Shown: positions 17,751 to 26,249, numbered from the stretch's first letter. The stretch: DNA of 64,000 bases from Terrimonas_A sp051954695 (GCA_051954695.1 JBQCHL010000011.1:62001-126000); one strand, 5' to 3'. Notes: generated from the letters alone by a model not told the origin. Made by a program: numbers and translations.

Positions 17751-17774
17751 ATAAGAAGTTTGTCGTTTTTGTGG

Positions 17775-19463
17775 TTAAATGTTTCCTTTCTTCAGTTCGC
17801 TTACGGCATAATCTGCTGCCCTTGCTGTGAGCGCCATATAGGTCAGCGAGGGGTTTACGCAGGAAGCGGATGTCATACAAGCCCCATCAGTTACAAATAC
17901 ATTCGGAGCATCCCATACCTGGTTATGACCATTGAGCACAGAAGTTTTAGGATCGCGGCCCATGCGCGCAGTGCCCATTTCATGGATGCCCATGCCTACC
18001 TGGTATTCTGAATCGTAGGTGTACACGTCTTTCACACCGGCTGCTTCCAGCATTTCCTTGGCGTCAGCGATCATGTCTTTGCGCATTTTCAGTTCATTCT
18101 CTTTGATCTCCACATCCATGTTCAATACAGGAAGACCCCATTTGTCTTTTACGTTCTTATCAAGCGAGATCTTATTATCATGATAAGGAAGCATCTCTCC
18201 AAAGCCGGTCATGCCCATGCTCCAGTTGCCTGGTTCGCCGAGAGCGTCTTTGAAATCGCCACCGATCGTAAGCTCGGCTACTTTGCTGCCCCAGCCGCTG
18301 CGGCCGGCGCCACCCTGGTAACCAAACCCACGCACATAATCGCGCTTGTCGTTATAGACGTTCCGGAAGCGGGGGATATAAATACCTGTGGGCCTGTAAC
18401 CGAAAATATATTTGTCGTCGTAGCCGTCCACTCTTCCACTGGCACCGCAACGGAAATGATGGTCCATTACATTATGTCCCAGTTCGCCGCTGCTGCTGCC
18501 TAATCCATCAGGCCAGATATCTGTAGCGGAGTTCATCAGCACCCAGGTGGAGTTGAATGCAGATGCATTCAGGAAGATTATTTTGGCTTTGTATTCGTAA
18601 GTCTTGTTCGTTTCTGCGTCCAGCACTTCCACACCGGTTGCCTTCTTGGTATTCTTATCATAAAGCACTTTGGTTACGATAGAGAAGGGGCGCAGGGTGA
18701 GATTACCTGTTGCCATTGCTGCAGGCAGGGTAGCAGATTGTGTACTGAAGTAAGCGCCATAGGGGCAACCTCTCCAACACCTGTTCCGGTACTGGCAATT
18801 GGTGCGGTTTTGCTCAGGCTTTGGCTCAGTGATATTGGCTGAGCGGCCTATGAACATATGCCGTTGTCCTTTATAAAATGCTTTGATACGTGCAGCCACA
18901 TCTTTTTCAACAATATTCATTTCCATGGCAGGAAGGAATTCGCCGTCGGGCAACACATCCAGTCCTTCTTTACTGCCTTGTATGCCGGCAAATTTTTCAG
19001 CATAGCTGTACCAGGGAGCGAGATCTTCGTATCGGATGGGCCAGTCAACACCAATGCCTTCTTTTCCATTTGCTTCAAAGTCCCATTTATTCCAGCGATA
19101 GCTTTGCCTTCCCCAGGTAAGCGAGCGTCCGCCAACATGATAGCCACGGAACCAGGCAAAGGGTTTGGTTTCCACATAAGGGCATTCCTTATCTTTTACC
19201 CAGTAGTCCAGTACTGTTTCATTTAAAGGATAGTCCCTTTTTAATACAGGATAATCCTTTATCATTTGCTGAGTAGGCTTGCTGCCACGATGGGGAAATT
19301 CCCAGGTGTCTTTATTGGCGTTCACATAGCCTTTTACATGTTCAATGTTACGGCCACGCTCCAGCATCAGCACTTTCAATCCTTTTTCCGTCAGTTCTTT
19401 TGCAGCCCAGCCTCCGCTGATCCCTGAGCCGACTACAATTGCATCATAAGTATTATCTGCCAT
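17775..19463 (-). CDS. GMC-family FAD oxidoreductase (glucoside/gluconate dehydrogenase-like)
   Basis: A 562-residue flavoprotein. The FAD-binding motif is VVGSGISGGWAAKEL with the acidic end of strand 2 at MLERG; HVGGRSLTWGRQ is the second GMC motif. The C-terminal part has the active-site His in HEMGTARMG and VNPSLTYMALTARAADYA. Cysteines at 223, 229 and 233 form CX5CX3C, the spacing I recall for the [3Fe-4S] cluster of bacterial FAD-glucose/fructose dehydrogenases, which suggests electron transfer to a cytochrome rather than to O2. It has no signal peptide of its own and probably travels with the Tat-signal subunit encoded next. The likely reaction is oxidation of a sugar or glycoside hydroxyl to a ketone in the periplasm. 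Confidence 0.92.
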   Translation of the reverse strand: MADNTYDAIVVGSGISGGWAAKELTEKGLKVLMLERGRNIEHVKGYVNANKDTWEFPHRGSKPTQQMIKDYPVLKRDYPLNETVLDYWVKDKECPYVETKPFAWFRGYHVGGRSLTWGRQSYRWNKWDFEANGKEGIGVDWPIRYEDLAPWYSYAEKFAGIQGSKEGLDVLPDGEFLPAMEMNIVEKDVAARIKAFYKGQRHMFIGRSANITEPKPEQNRTNCQYRNRCWRGCPYGAYFSTQSATLPAAMATGNLTLRPFSIVTKVLYDKNTKKATGVEVLDAETNKTYEYKAKIIFLNASAFNSTWVLMNSATDIWPDGLGSSSGELGHNVMDHHFRCGASGRVDGYDDKYIFGYRPTGIYIPRFRNVYNDKRDYVRGFGYQGGAGRSGWGSKVAELTIGGDFKDALGEPGNWSMGMTGFGEMLPYHDNKISLDKNVKDKWGLPVLNMDVEIKENELKMRKDMIADAKEMLEAAGVKDVYTYDSEYQVGMGIHEMGTARMGRDPKTSVLNGHNQVWDAPNVFVTDGACMTSASCVNPSLTYMALTARAADYAVSELKKGNI

Positions 19464-19502
19464 AGAGAAAGTTTATTGTTTGCTGTTTATAATTTGAAAA
19501 GA

Positions 19503-20399
19503 TTAAACGTCACAGATTTTAATGGCTTTTTTCAATGCAGCCAGTTTGTCTTTATCCGTTTTGGCTGTGGTGATAAATTCCTGTGCTACAAAACCGGTGT
19601 ATCCTGTAGCGAGGATGGCTTTCATGATAGCAGGATAATAGAGCTCCTGTGTTTCATCAATTTCATGACGGCCAGGCACGCCTGCCGTATGATAATGACC
19701 AAAATAAGTGTGGTTGTCCGTGATGGTACGGATAACGTCGCCTTCATTGATCTGCATGTGGTAAATATCATACAGCAATTTGAAATTGGGGGAGCCAAGG
19801 CGTTTGCACAGCTCCACACCCCAGGCGCTTTTATCGGCCATATAATCTTTGTGGTCCACTTTGCTGTTGAAGAGTTCCATCTGGATGATCACGCCATGCT
19901 TTTCAGCCAGCCCCATGATCTGTTTTAACCCGGTTACACAATTCTTCATACCTGTTTCATCGTCCATGCCTTTGCGGTTGCCGCTGAAGCAGATCAGGTT
20001 TTTATAACCAGCTTGTGCTACCAGGGGAATGGCTTCTGTAAAATCTTTGATGAGTTGAGGGTGGAATTCTGTATGGTTCCAGCCTTCTGTGAGACTGATC
20101 TTTCCGGCGGTATAGCACATGGAGCAGTAGATGCCGTGCTTTTGCAGGGTAGGCCAGTCTTTTGGAGCACAGAGATCGATAGCTTTCAGACCGAGCTTTT
20201 TTACTTGTATGCAGAGTTCGTCCAGGGGGAGATAATTGTAGGTCCACTGGCAAACGGAGTGATTGATATTGCCTTTGAGTTTGGTGTTTTCTTCCATATC
20301 AGATAAAGCTAATGCATCTAAGGGAGACAGGGCTGTAGCTGCCAGTGAGGCTGCGGCCATCTGTTTCAGCATTTTCCTTCGGGATGAATTGTTTTCCAT
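19503..20399 (-). CDS. Hydroxypyruvate isomerase-like TIM barrel, exported
   Basis: A 298-residue AP-endonuclease-2-type TIM barrel. The N-terminus SRRKMLKQMAAASLAATAL is a Tat-like signal. NHSVCQWTYNYLPLDELC is typical of the hydroxypyruvate isomerase-like branch, and the metal-binding positions appear in IIQMELFNSKVDHKDY, LLYDIYHMQINEGD, FGHYHTAGVPGRHEID and FVAQEFI. It is second in the minus-strand operon, 26 nt after the transporter and 39 nt before the GMC gene. In context it probably isomerises or epimerises a keto-sugar made by the dehydrogenase rather than hydroxypyruvate itself. Confidence 0.87.
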   Translation of the reverse strand: MENNSSRRKMLKQMAAASLAATALSPLDALALSDMEENTKLKGNINHSVCQWTYNYLPLDELCIQVKKLGLKAIDLCAPKDWPTLQKHGIYCSMCYTAGKISLTEGWNHTEFHPQLIKDFTEAIPLVAQAGYKNLICFSGNRKGMDDETGMKNCVTGLKQIMGLAEKHGVIIQMELFNSKVDHKDYMADKSAWGVELCKRLGSPNFKLLYDIYHMQINEGDVIRTITDNHTYFGHYHTAGVPGRHEIDETQELYYPAIMKAILATGYTGFVAQEFITTAKTDKDKLAALKKAIKICDV

Positions 20400-20425
20400 A
20401 TTTAATTACTGGATGATGGAAAGGG

Positions 20426-21655
20426 TTAAACTGTTGCTTTGGTTTCTTTTTCCTGTTTGAAAAGTGTTGCAAATAAGATGAATACGATAGCAGCAATTGC
20501 AGAAGGTATCAGCCAGATCATTTTATAATCATATGCGTTTTCTGCAAGTTTGTATTTGTCGGTGATCATACCTGCGATCTCGAATCCGATGAGCATGCCC
20601 ACACCATAAGTGGCAAGGGTAATAAGCCCCTGGGCAGCACTTTTATATTTTTCCCCGGCCTTTGAATCGGTATAAATATAACCGGACACAAAAAAGAAAT
20701 CATAGCAAATGCCGTGAAGGGCTATTCCGATGAGGAGCATAAAACTGAGTTCACCGGCATTGCCATATGCAAACAATGCATAACGGAGTGCCCAGGCCAG
20801 CATGCCAACAAGTATAGTTTTTTTGAACCCGAATTTCTTAAAGAACACCGGTAGCAATAACAGGAATAATACTTCAGATGCCTGACCGATCGTCATTTTG
20901 CCGGTTGGGTTATCCATACCCACATTGGTAAGGAAAGCATGTGCATTCTGATAATAGAATGCCAGTGGTATGCATATTAAAATGGATGAAACAAAGAAGA
21001 TCGCAAAATTTTTGTCGTTTAATAATTTCAATGCATCCAGGCCAATAATCTTGCTGAACGAAACTTTTTCGCCTGCACCTTTGGGTGGTGTTTTAGGTAA
21101 GGTAAAGCTGAACAGGCCGAGGGCAAGTGAAGCGATGGAAGACATTAAGAAAGTATTTTTCAATAAACCATTGGCCGTGTTCTCAGGAGAATCCCAGTGG
21201 AATAAGAAGCTGATGAGTAAGCCAGCCACGATCCAGCCAATTGTGCCGAAAACCCTGATAAGGGAGAATTCTTTTTCAGGATCTTTCATTTGGTTGAATG
21301 ATACTGAATTGACCAAAGCAATCGTGGGCATGTACAATATCATATAGGTTAATACAAAAGGATAAAACACGGATACAGAATCGGCCTTGTACATCTGGTA
21401 CATCAATATGGCCCCGATGATATGCAATGCGCCTAATATCTTTTCCGCATTGATATAGCGATCTGCAATAAGGCCAATAATGAATGGAGCGATAATTGCA
21501 CCCCATGATTGTGTGGAAAATACGCTGGCGCTTTGGCCTCCGGTGGCATGAAGATTCGCATTCAAAAAAGTGCCAAGTGTAACAAACCATCCTCCCCAGA
21601 TAAAGAATTCAAGAAACATCATCAGGGAAAGCTGAACACGTGTGGTTGGTTTCAT
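20426..21655 (-). CDS. MFS transporter of the nucleoside:H+ symporter (NHS) family
   Basis: A 409-residue inner-membrane transporter with 12 hydrophobic helices. The start MKPTTRVQLSLMMFLEFFIWGGWFVT with LGTFL is the signature of the NupG/XapB-like NHS family in Bacteroidota; GAIIAPFIIGLIADRYINAEK is the MFS loop 2-3 motif. Members are annotated as nucleoside permeases, but in this lineage they often lie in sugar-oxidation clusters and may carry keto-sugars. It is the first gene of the minus-strand operon, divergent from the Gfo/Idh/MocA gene across a 120-nt shared promoter region. Confidence 0.85.
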   Translation of the reverse strand: MKPTTRVQLSLMMFLEFFIWGGWFVTLGTFLNANLHATGGQSASVFSTQSWGAIIAPFIIGLIADRYINAEKILGALHIIGAILMYQMYKADSVSVFYPFVLTYMILYMPTIALVNSVSFNQMKDPEKEFSLIRVFGTIGWIVAGLLISFLFHWDSPENTANGLLKNTFLMSSIASLALGLFSFTLPKTPPKGAGEKVSFSKIIGLDALKLLNDKNFAIFFVSSILICIPLAFYYQNAHAFLTNVGMDNPTGKMTIGQASEVLFLLLLPVFFKKFGFKKTILVGMLAWALRYALFAYGNAGELSFMLLIGIALHGICYDFFFVSGYIYTDSKAGEKYKSAAQGLITLATYGVGMLIGFEIAGMITDKYKLAENAYDYKMIWLIPSAIAAIVFILFATLFKQEKETKATV

Positions 21656-21724
21656 ATAGAGCCTTTCGGTTTTAGCAATTTAATATTCCTACAAAAGCTA
21701 AATGTACTATTTTTAAACACACTT

Positions 21725-21732
21725 TACATTTG
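21725..21732 (+). promoter_or_regulatory. -7 element in the divergent promoter region of the sugar-oxidation cluster
   Basis: TACATTTG matches TAnnTTTG exactly on the plus strand, 43 nt before the ATG at 21776; a clear -33 TTTG is missing, which suggests an activator. On the minus strand TAGCTTTTG lies at about 21694-21702 and fits a -7 box with one change. No obvious operator palindrome was seen in the 120 nt. Confidence 0.45.
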
Positions 21733-21775
21733 ACCGACATAATTTTAATTCACAGAGCTATTAACAAATTTTGAC

Positions 21776-22936
21776 ATGCTGAATCGAAAATTAAGAATGG
21801 GTATGATCGGTGGAGGTCCTGGTGCATTCATTGGCGCCGTTCACCGTATTGCAGCTAATATGGATGGGCAGATTGAATTGGTTTGCGGCGCTTTTAGCAG
21901 CGATCCGGAAAAATCAAAACAGGCTGGAGAGCTTTTAAACCTGCCACCACAGCGGGTTTATGGGTCATATAAGGAAATGATAAGGGCTGAAAAGGCCTTG
22001 CCCCCCGACCAGCAGATGGATTTCGTAAGCATCGTTACGCCCAATCATGTTCACTTTGAACCAGCGAAACTGGCCCTTGAAAATGGCTTTCATGTGGTGC
22101 TCGACAAGCCGCTGACCTTTGATCTGAAAGAAGGAAAACAACTGCAGGAAATTGCAAAGAAGAGTGGTCTGTTTTTCTGCCTTACACATACTTATACCGG
22201 CTATCCGATGGTAAAAGAAGCAAGGCAGCAGGTGCTGAGCGGCAAGTTCGGAAAGATACGGAAAGTGTATGTGGAATATCCGCAGGGTTGGCTCAGTTCT
22301 TTCCTGGAAGGTGGCAATAATAAACAGGCTTCATGGCGTACAGATCCCAACCAGAGCGGCATTGCAGGATCGATGGGAGATATTGGCACGCATGCATTCA
22401 ATCTTGCTGAATATATAAGCGGCCTGGAAGTGACCAAACTTTGTGCAGATATCAATATCGTGGTGGAAGGAAGAAAGCTGGACGATGACGGTGCAGTGCT
22501 GCTCAAATTCAATAATGGCGCAAGCGGTGTATTGATGGCTACACAGATCGCTGCCGGTGAGGAGAATAATGTAAAAATAAGGGTGTATGGCGAAAAGGGT
22601 GGGCTGGAATGGAAACAGGAAGATAACAACAGCCTGATAGTAAGACAGCCCGATAAACCTATTGAAATTTATAGAACAGGAGCAGCTTATACCAGCAACT
22701 ATTCACGCCATAATACCCGTGTGCCGCCAGGCCATCCGGAAGGATACCTGGAAGCATTTGCCAATTTATACCGCAATTTTGCACTTTGTGTGAAAGCAGA
22801 ACTGGCCGGGGAAACACCTGAACCGGAATGGCTGGATTTCCCGGGAGTGGATGATGGTGTAAGAGGAATGAACTTCGTGGAGAAAGTAATTGCCAGCGGA
22901 AAGAGCACCGAGAAATGGATTGATTTCGGAATGTGA
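21776..22936 (+). CDS. Gfo/Idh/MocA family oxidoreductase
   Basis: A 386-residue NAD(P)-dependent sugar oxidoreductase, apparently cytoplasmic since no signal peptide is present. The Rossmann motif is GMIGGGPGAFIGAVHR; VVLDKPLTFDLKEG corresponds to the conserved EKP-type catalytic lysine motif, and SMGDIGTHAFNLAEY holds the active-site Asp/His region. It opens the plus-strand arm of the divergent cluster and is followed 81 nt later by a TIM-barrel gene. In keto-glycoside pathways such enzymes reduce a 3-keto-sugar back to the free sugar or perform the reverse oxidation. Substrate unknown. Confidence 0.92.
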   Translation: MLNRKLRMGMIGGGPGAFIGAVHRIAANMDGQIELVCGAFSSDPEKSKQAGELLNLPPQRVYGSYKEMIRAEKALPPDQQMDFVSIVTPNHVHFEPAKLALENGFHVVLDKPLTFDLKEGKQLQEIAKKSGLFFCLTHTYTGYPMVKEARQQVLSGKFGKIRKVYVEYPQGWLSSFLEGGNNKQASWRTDPNQSGIAGSMGDIGTHAFNLAEYISGLEVTKLCADINIVVEGRKLDDDGAVLLKFNNGASGVLMATQIAAGEENNVKIRVYGEKGGLEWKQEDNNSLIVRQPDKPIEIYRTGAAYTSNYSRHNTRVPPGHPEGYLEAFANLYRNFALCVKAELAGETPEPEWLDFPGVDDGVRGMNFVEKVIASGKSTEKWIDFGM

Positions 22937-23017
22937 GCGGATAAAATAGTATTGGAAACGGAAAATATAGTATAGACACCAAGCATTGATCATTCAATGT
23001 TCAATTAATCACTTAGC

Positions 23018-24073
23018 ATGACAACTATACAAGGACCAGGCATATTCCTGGCACAATTTCTCGGCGATGCGCCGCCTTTCAATGATCTTAGGGCTATTTG
23101 CACCTGGGCAGAAAGCCTGGGCTTTAAAGGAGCGCAGATACCAACCTGGGATGCGCGCTGTATTGATCTGAAAAAAGCAGCAGAAAGTAAAACGTATGCA
23201 GAAGAAATAAAAGGCATCGTGAATGAATGCGGGATGGAAGTGACTGAGCTTTCCACCCATCTGCAGGGGCAACTTGTGGCTGTACATCCTGCCTATGATG
23301 ATCTGTTCGATGCATTTGCTCCGGATGCTGTGAAGAAGAATCCTAAAGCACGGCAGGAATGGGCAGTGCAGCAATTGAAATACGGCGCCAAAGCTTCTCA
23401 GAACATGGGATTGAATGCGCATCCTACTTTCAGCGGCTCTTTGCTCTGGCATACTTTCCATCCCTGGCCGCAAAGGCCTGCCGGGTTGGTGGAAGAAGGA
23501 TTTAAGGAGCTGGGTCGCCGCTGGCTGCCGATATTGAATTATTTTGATGAATGCGGAGTGGATGTGTGTTATGAAATACATCCCGGAGAAGACCTGTTTG
23601 ATGGGATCACTTATGAGATGTTCCTTGAAGAAGTGAATAATCATCCACGGGCTTGCTTATTGTATGATCCGTCACATTTTGTGCTGCAGCAACTGGATTA
23701 TATCGAGTATATTGATTTCTACCATGAGCGGATCAAGGCTTTTCATGTGAAGGATGCCGAGTTCCATTCCACCGGCAAGCAGGGTACATTCGGTGGTTAT
23801 CAAAGCTGGCTGAAAAGAGCTGGCCGTTATCGTTCTCCGGGCGATGGACAGGTAGATTTCAAACGGGTGTTCAGCAAACTTACAGAGTATGATTTCAAAG
23901 GATGGGCGGTGATGGAGTGGGAGTGTTGCCTTAAACACCCGGAAGATGGGGCCCGGGAAGGCGCTATCTTTATCCAGAATAATATCATCCGTGTAACGGA
24001 GAAAGCATTTGATGATTTTGCAGGCGTGAAAACAGATGAGGCTTTTAACCGGAAAGTACTTGGATTGAGTTAA
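23018..24073 (+). CDS. Sugar phosphate isomerase/epimerase-like TIM barrel, cytoplasmic
   Basis: A 351-residue xylose-isomerase-like TIM barrel without a signal peptide. Likely metal ligands are in VCYEIHPGED, LLYDPSHFVLQQ, AFHVKDAEF and AVMEWECCLKHPEDG. It is longer than the exported TIM barrels of the minus-strand arm and belongs to a different subfamily, common beside Gfo/Idh/MocA oxidoreductases. It lies between that gene (81 nt) and the cytochrome gene (46 nt). The probable role is isomerisation or epimerisation of the imported keto-sugar. Confidence 0.88.
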   Translation: MTTIQGPGIFLAQFLGDAPPFNDLRAICTWAESLGFKGAQIPTWDARCIDLKKAAESKTYAEEIKGIVNECGMEVTELSTHLQGQLVAVHPAYDDLFDAFAPDAVKKNPKARQEWAVQQLKYGAKASQNMGLNAHPTFSGSLLWHTFHPWPQRPAGLVEEGFKELGRRWLPILNYFDECGVDVCYEIHPGEDLFDGITYEMFLEEVNNHPRACLLYDPSHFVLQQLDYIEYIDFYHERIKAFHVKDAEFHSTGKQGTFGGYQSWLKRAGRYRSPGDGQVDFKRVFSKLTEYDFKGWAVMEWECCLKHPEDGAREGAIFIQNNIIRVTEKAFDDFAGVKTDEAFNRKVLGLS

Positions 24074-24119
24074 TTTTATCGCGTATCCACATAATGATAT
24101 AAAAATAAAACAAACAGAA

Positions 24120-24536
24120 ATGAGAAAAATTATCATGGCGGCCGCTGTTCTGGCAATGCTGACGGCTTGCGGAGGCAGTGGTGATCAGGGTAGTAAAGAA
24201 AGTACCGGCACAGAAACAAAACCGGAAGCGGGAAAAGAGCCTGCAGAATCAACTGATATCACGGCCAATCCTGATTATAAGAAAGGCTTGGAACTGGTTG
24301 CACAAAGTGATTGCTTTACCTGTCATAAAGTAGACGAAGCTTACACAGGCCCCACTTACCGCCAGGTGGCAGAGAAATATGCGTCCCAGGCCCCGGGTGT
24401 TATTCCCGAACTGGCAGGCAAGATCATCAAGGGTGGCAGTGGTGTTTGGGGCCAGGTGCCGATGATACCGCATCCGGCCATTTCCCAGGACGACGCAGAG
24501 GCGATGGTAAAATATATTCTTTTATTAAAAAAATAG
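24120..24536 (+). CDS. Lipoprotein c-type cytochrome, monoheme
   Basis: A 138-residue protein with a lipoprotein signal (MRKIIMAAAVLAMLTACGG; lipobox LTAC), a low-complexity Gly/Ser/Glu/Thr linker and one class I cytochrome c domain. The heme site is CFTCH, the distal Met ligand is likely in GQVPMIPHP, and the C-terminal helix reads DDAEAMVKYILLLKK. It would be membrane-anchored and periplasmic. Placement in the cluster suggests that it accepts electrons from the GMC flavoprotein and passes them to the respiratory chain. The next gene starts 8 nt downstream. Confidence 0.93.
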   Translation: MRKIIMAAAVLAMLTACGGSGDQGSKESTGTETKPEAGKEPAESTDITANPDYKKGLELVAQSDCFTCHKVDEAYTGPTYRQVAEKYASQAPGVIPELAGKIIKGGSGVWGQVPMIPHPAISQDDAEAMVKYILLLKK

Positions 24537-24543
24537 TTATTCC

Positions 24544-25332
24544 ATGTTGAAAACAACACTGATTGCTTCGTCAATGGTTTTATTATTTGCCTGCAATAAC
24601 GAAAATAGCGCGAGCGGCACTAATGGTGCAAATGACACCAGTAGCTCGAATGGCGCAAATCTGAATGCTGCAAATACATTGACAGAAGAAGAAAAAAAAG
24701 ATGGCTGGGAATTATTGTTTGATGGTTCTACAACTAAAGGATGGCACAAGTATGGAGAAGCGCCGAGGATCGGTTCTGCCTGGAAAGTAGATGACGGTTC
24801 ACTTCATCTTGATGCGTCAAAGAAAAAAGACTGGCAGATCCAGGATGGCGGAGATATTGTTAGTGATTCAGCGTATGATAATTTTGACCTGAAGCTGGAT
24901 TGGAAGATCGATACAGCAGGTAATAGCGGTATCATCATCTATATCGTAGAAGACACATCAAAATATGAGTATTGCTGGCATACCGGTCCTGAGATGCAGG
25001 TGCTGGACAATGCAAAGCATCCGGATGCCAAGATCGTGAAGCACCGTGCGGGTGACTTATATGATCTGATCTCTTCGTCTTCCGAGCCTGTGAAACCGGC
25101 ACTGGAATGGAATCATGTTGAGATCAAAAGCCTGAATGGTAAACTTGATCTGTACCTGAATGGTGTGAATGTGGTATCTACAACAATGTGGGATGATAAC
25201 TGGAGAACGTTGATTGCGGGTAGTAAGTTTAAGAACATGCCTGATTTTGGTAAGTTTAAGAAAGGAAAGATCGGTTTACAGGATCATGGAAATAATGTGT
25301 GGTTCAGGAATATAAAGATTAAGAGATTGTAA
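24544..25332 (+). CDS. DUF1080 / 3-keto-disaccharide hydrolase family lipoprotein
   Basis: A 262-residue exported lipoprotein (lipobox LFACNN near residue 17), followed by an Asn/Ser/Ala-rich linker and one PF06439 domain (about 58-262) of concanavalin-like beta-sandwich fold. Landmarks are GWELLFDGSTTKGWHKYG, NFDLKLDWKID..GNSGIIIYI and the C-terminal GKIGLQDHGNNVWFRNIKIKRL. Members of the family have been shown to cleave 3-keto-glycosides. It is the last gene of the plus-strand arm and is followed by a 24-bp perfect hairpin. With the GMC dehydrogenase and cytochrome it completes a plausible oxidise-then-cleave pathway for glycosides. Confidence 0.92.
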   Translation: MLKTTLIASSMVLLFACNNENSASGTNGANDTSSSNGANLNAANTLTEEEKKDGWELLFDGSTTKGWHKYGEAPRIGSAWKVDDGSLHLDASKKKDWQIQDGGDIVSDSAYDNFDLKLDWKIDTAGNSGIIIYIVEDTSKYEYCWHTGPEMQVLDNAKHPDAKIVKHRAGDLYDLISSSSEPVKPALEWNHVEIKSLNGKLDLYLNGVNVVSTTMWDDNWRTLIAGSKFKNMPDFGKFKKGKIGLQDHGNNVWFRNIKIKRL

Positions 25333-25360
25333 ACTGCGGCTATAGTCGTTAGTTTTAGAG

Positions 25361-25417
25361 AAAAGTCTAAGAGGTTTTGTGAACTATCTGATGGTTCACA
25401 AAACCTCTTAGACTTTT
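25361..25417. terminator. Bidirectional intrinsic terminator, 24-bp perfect stem
   Basis: Bases 25361-25384 are the exact reverse complement of 25394-25417 with a 9-nt loop. The arm begins AAAAGTCT and the other ends AGACTTTT, giving T-tracts in both directions. It separates the DUF1080 gene from the convergent 72-residue ORF. Confidence 0.92.
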
Positions 25418-25443
25418 TATAGGATCTATTGAAGAGATTCTTA

Positions 25444-25662
25444 TTAGAAGAAAAACCAGCGCTTCTTTTTTTTGGATTGACGCATTTCCTGGATCATGTC
25501 TTCAGGAATAGGACATCTTCTTAAGGACTCTTTTGCTCTTTCAAGTTTTTCCTTGACAAAAGGGGATTCGGCTATTCTTTTCGCCTTTTCGCTATTACTG
25601 TCAATTGCCCAGAAAGGGTATCCTTTTAAAACATCTCTTTTGTTGTTTCTCTTAATGTTCAT
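25444..25662 (-). CDS. Small basic protein downstream of DUF6934
   Basis: A 72-residue charged protein, family not recognised. It starts MNIKRNNKRDVLKG, has a helical charged middle (KAKRIAESPFVKEKLERAKESLRR) and ends with a run of basic and aromatic residues (KKKKRWFFF). No signal peptide or membrane segment. It lies 27 nt downstream of the DUF6934 gene on the same strand, and its stop is close to the bidirectional terminator, so the two form a small operon. The size, charge and pairing would fit one half of a toxin-antitoxin-like pair, but there is no direct evidence. Confidence 0.65.
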   Translation of the reverse strand: MNIKRNNKRDVLKGYPFWAIDSNSEKAKRIAESPFVKEKLERAKESLRRCPIPEDMIQEMRQSKKKKRWFFF

Positions 25663-25689
25663 AGCAAGGTTTATATTAAAAGTATAGAA

Positions 25690-26136
25690 TTATTTTCTCT
25701 TTGCCAGGAAGGCTTCATAGTTAAATCCTTTTCTAAAGAGGTGCCATTGTTCCTTGATTCTTCCTTTTATAACAAATAACTGGCTAATATCATCATAAAA
25801 GGAAGAAATAGCCATTTGATATAGACGGGTTCTCGATGCTGTGCTCCCTTCAGCATAGAGAAAGACATCGGGGTATGCGTCTATGAACTCCAGGATCGCG
25901 GCTGCTACGGTTGAAAGAATTTTATATTTATCAGCATTATTGGATATGATGGAATCGTTCATTTTTTTCTGTTCATCATCCCAGTCTCCAAAAGCTACAT
26001 TGTAGACCTTGAAAGGAAAATCTGCCATTAGGCTAAACCGGATTTCTTTGAGGATACTTCCTTTTGGTCCCTCACTTTCAAATTCATAATTAAATATATC
26101 CTTGCCCCGTCTATATTCATATCTCTTCTCTTCCAT
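25690..26136 (-). CDS. DUF6934 family protein
   Basis: A 148-residue soluble protein of a family largely restricted to Bacteroidota. Typical segments are FESEGPKGSILKEIRFS, VAFGDWDDE, KILSTVAAAILEFIDAYPD, EGSTASRTRLYQMAI and the C-terminal FRKGFNYEAFLAKRK. The function is unknown. In other genomes, as here, a small charged protein is commonly encoded next to it, which is why a toxin-antitoxin or defence role is sometimes suspected. It lies between the pyk operon (same strand, upstream terminator at 26214-26249) and the 72-residue partner. Confidence 0.8.
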   Translation of the reverse strand: MEEKRYEYRRGKDIFNYEFESEGPKGSILKEIRFSLMADFPFKVYNVAFGDWDDEQKKMNDSIISNNADKYKILSTVAAAILEFIDAYPDVFLYAEGSTASRTRLYQMAISSFYDDISQLFVIKGRIKEQWHLFRKGFNYEAFLAKRK

Positions 26137-26213
26137 TCAGCAAAAAAACAATAACCCCTTTGCTAATCATGGGGAATAAAACATTTATTAAAAGTTTTTT
26201 CCTCTTTGGTCAT

Positions 26214-26249
26214 AAAAAAAGAGAGCACCGAATCAGCGCTCTCTTTTTT
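26214..26249 (-). terminator. Intrinsic terminator of pyk
   Basis: AAAAAAGAGAGC (26215-26226) pairs exactly with GCTCTCTTTTTT (26238-26249) around an 11-nt loop. On the minus strand the stem ends in a T-run, 17 nt after the pyk stop. It can also work on the plus strand. Confidence 0.88.
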
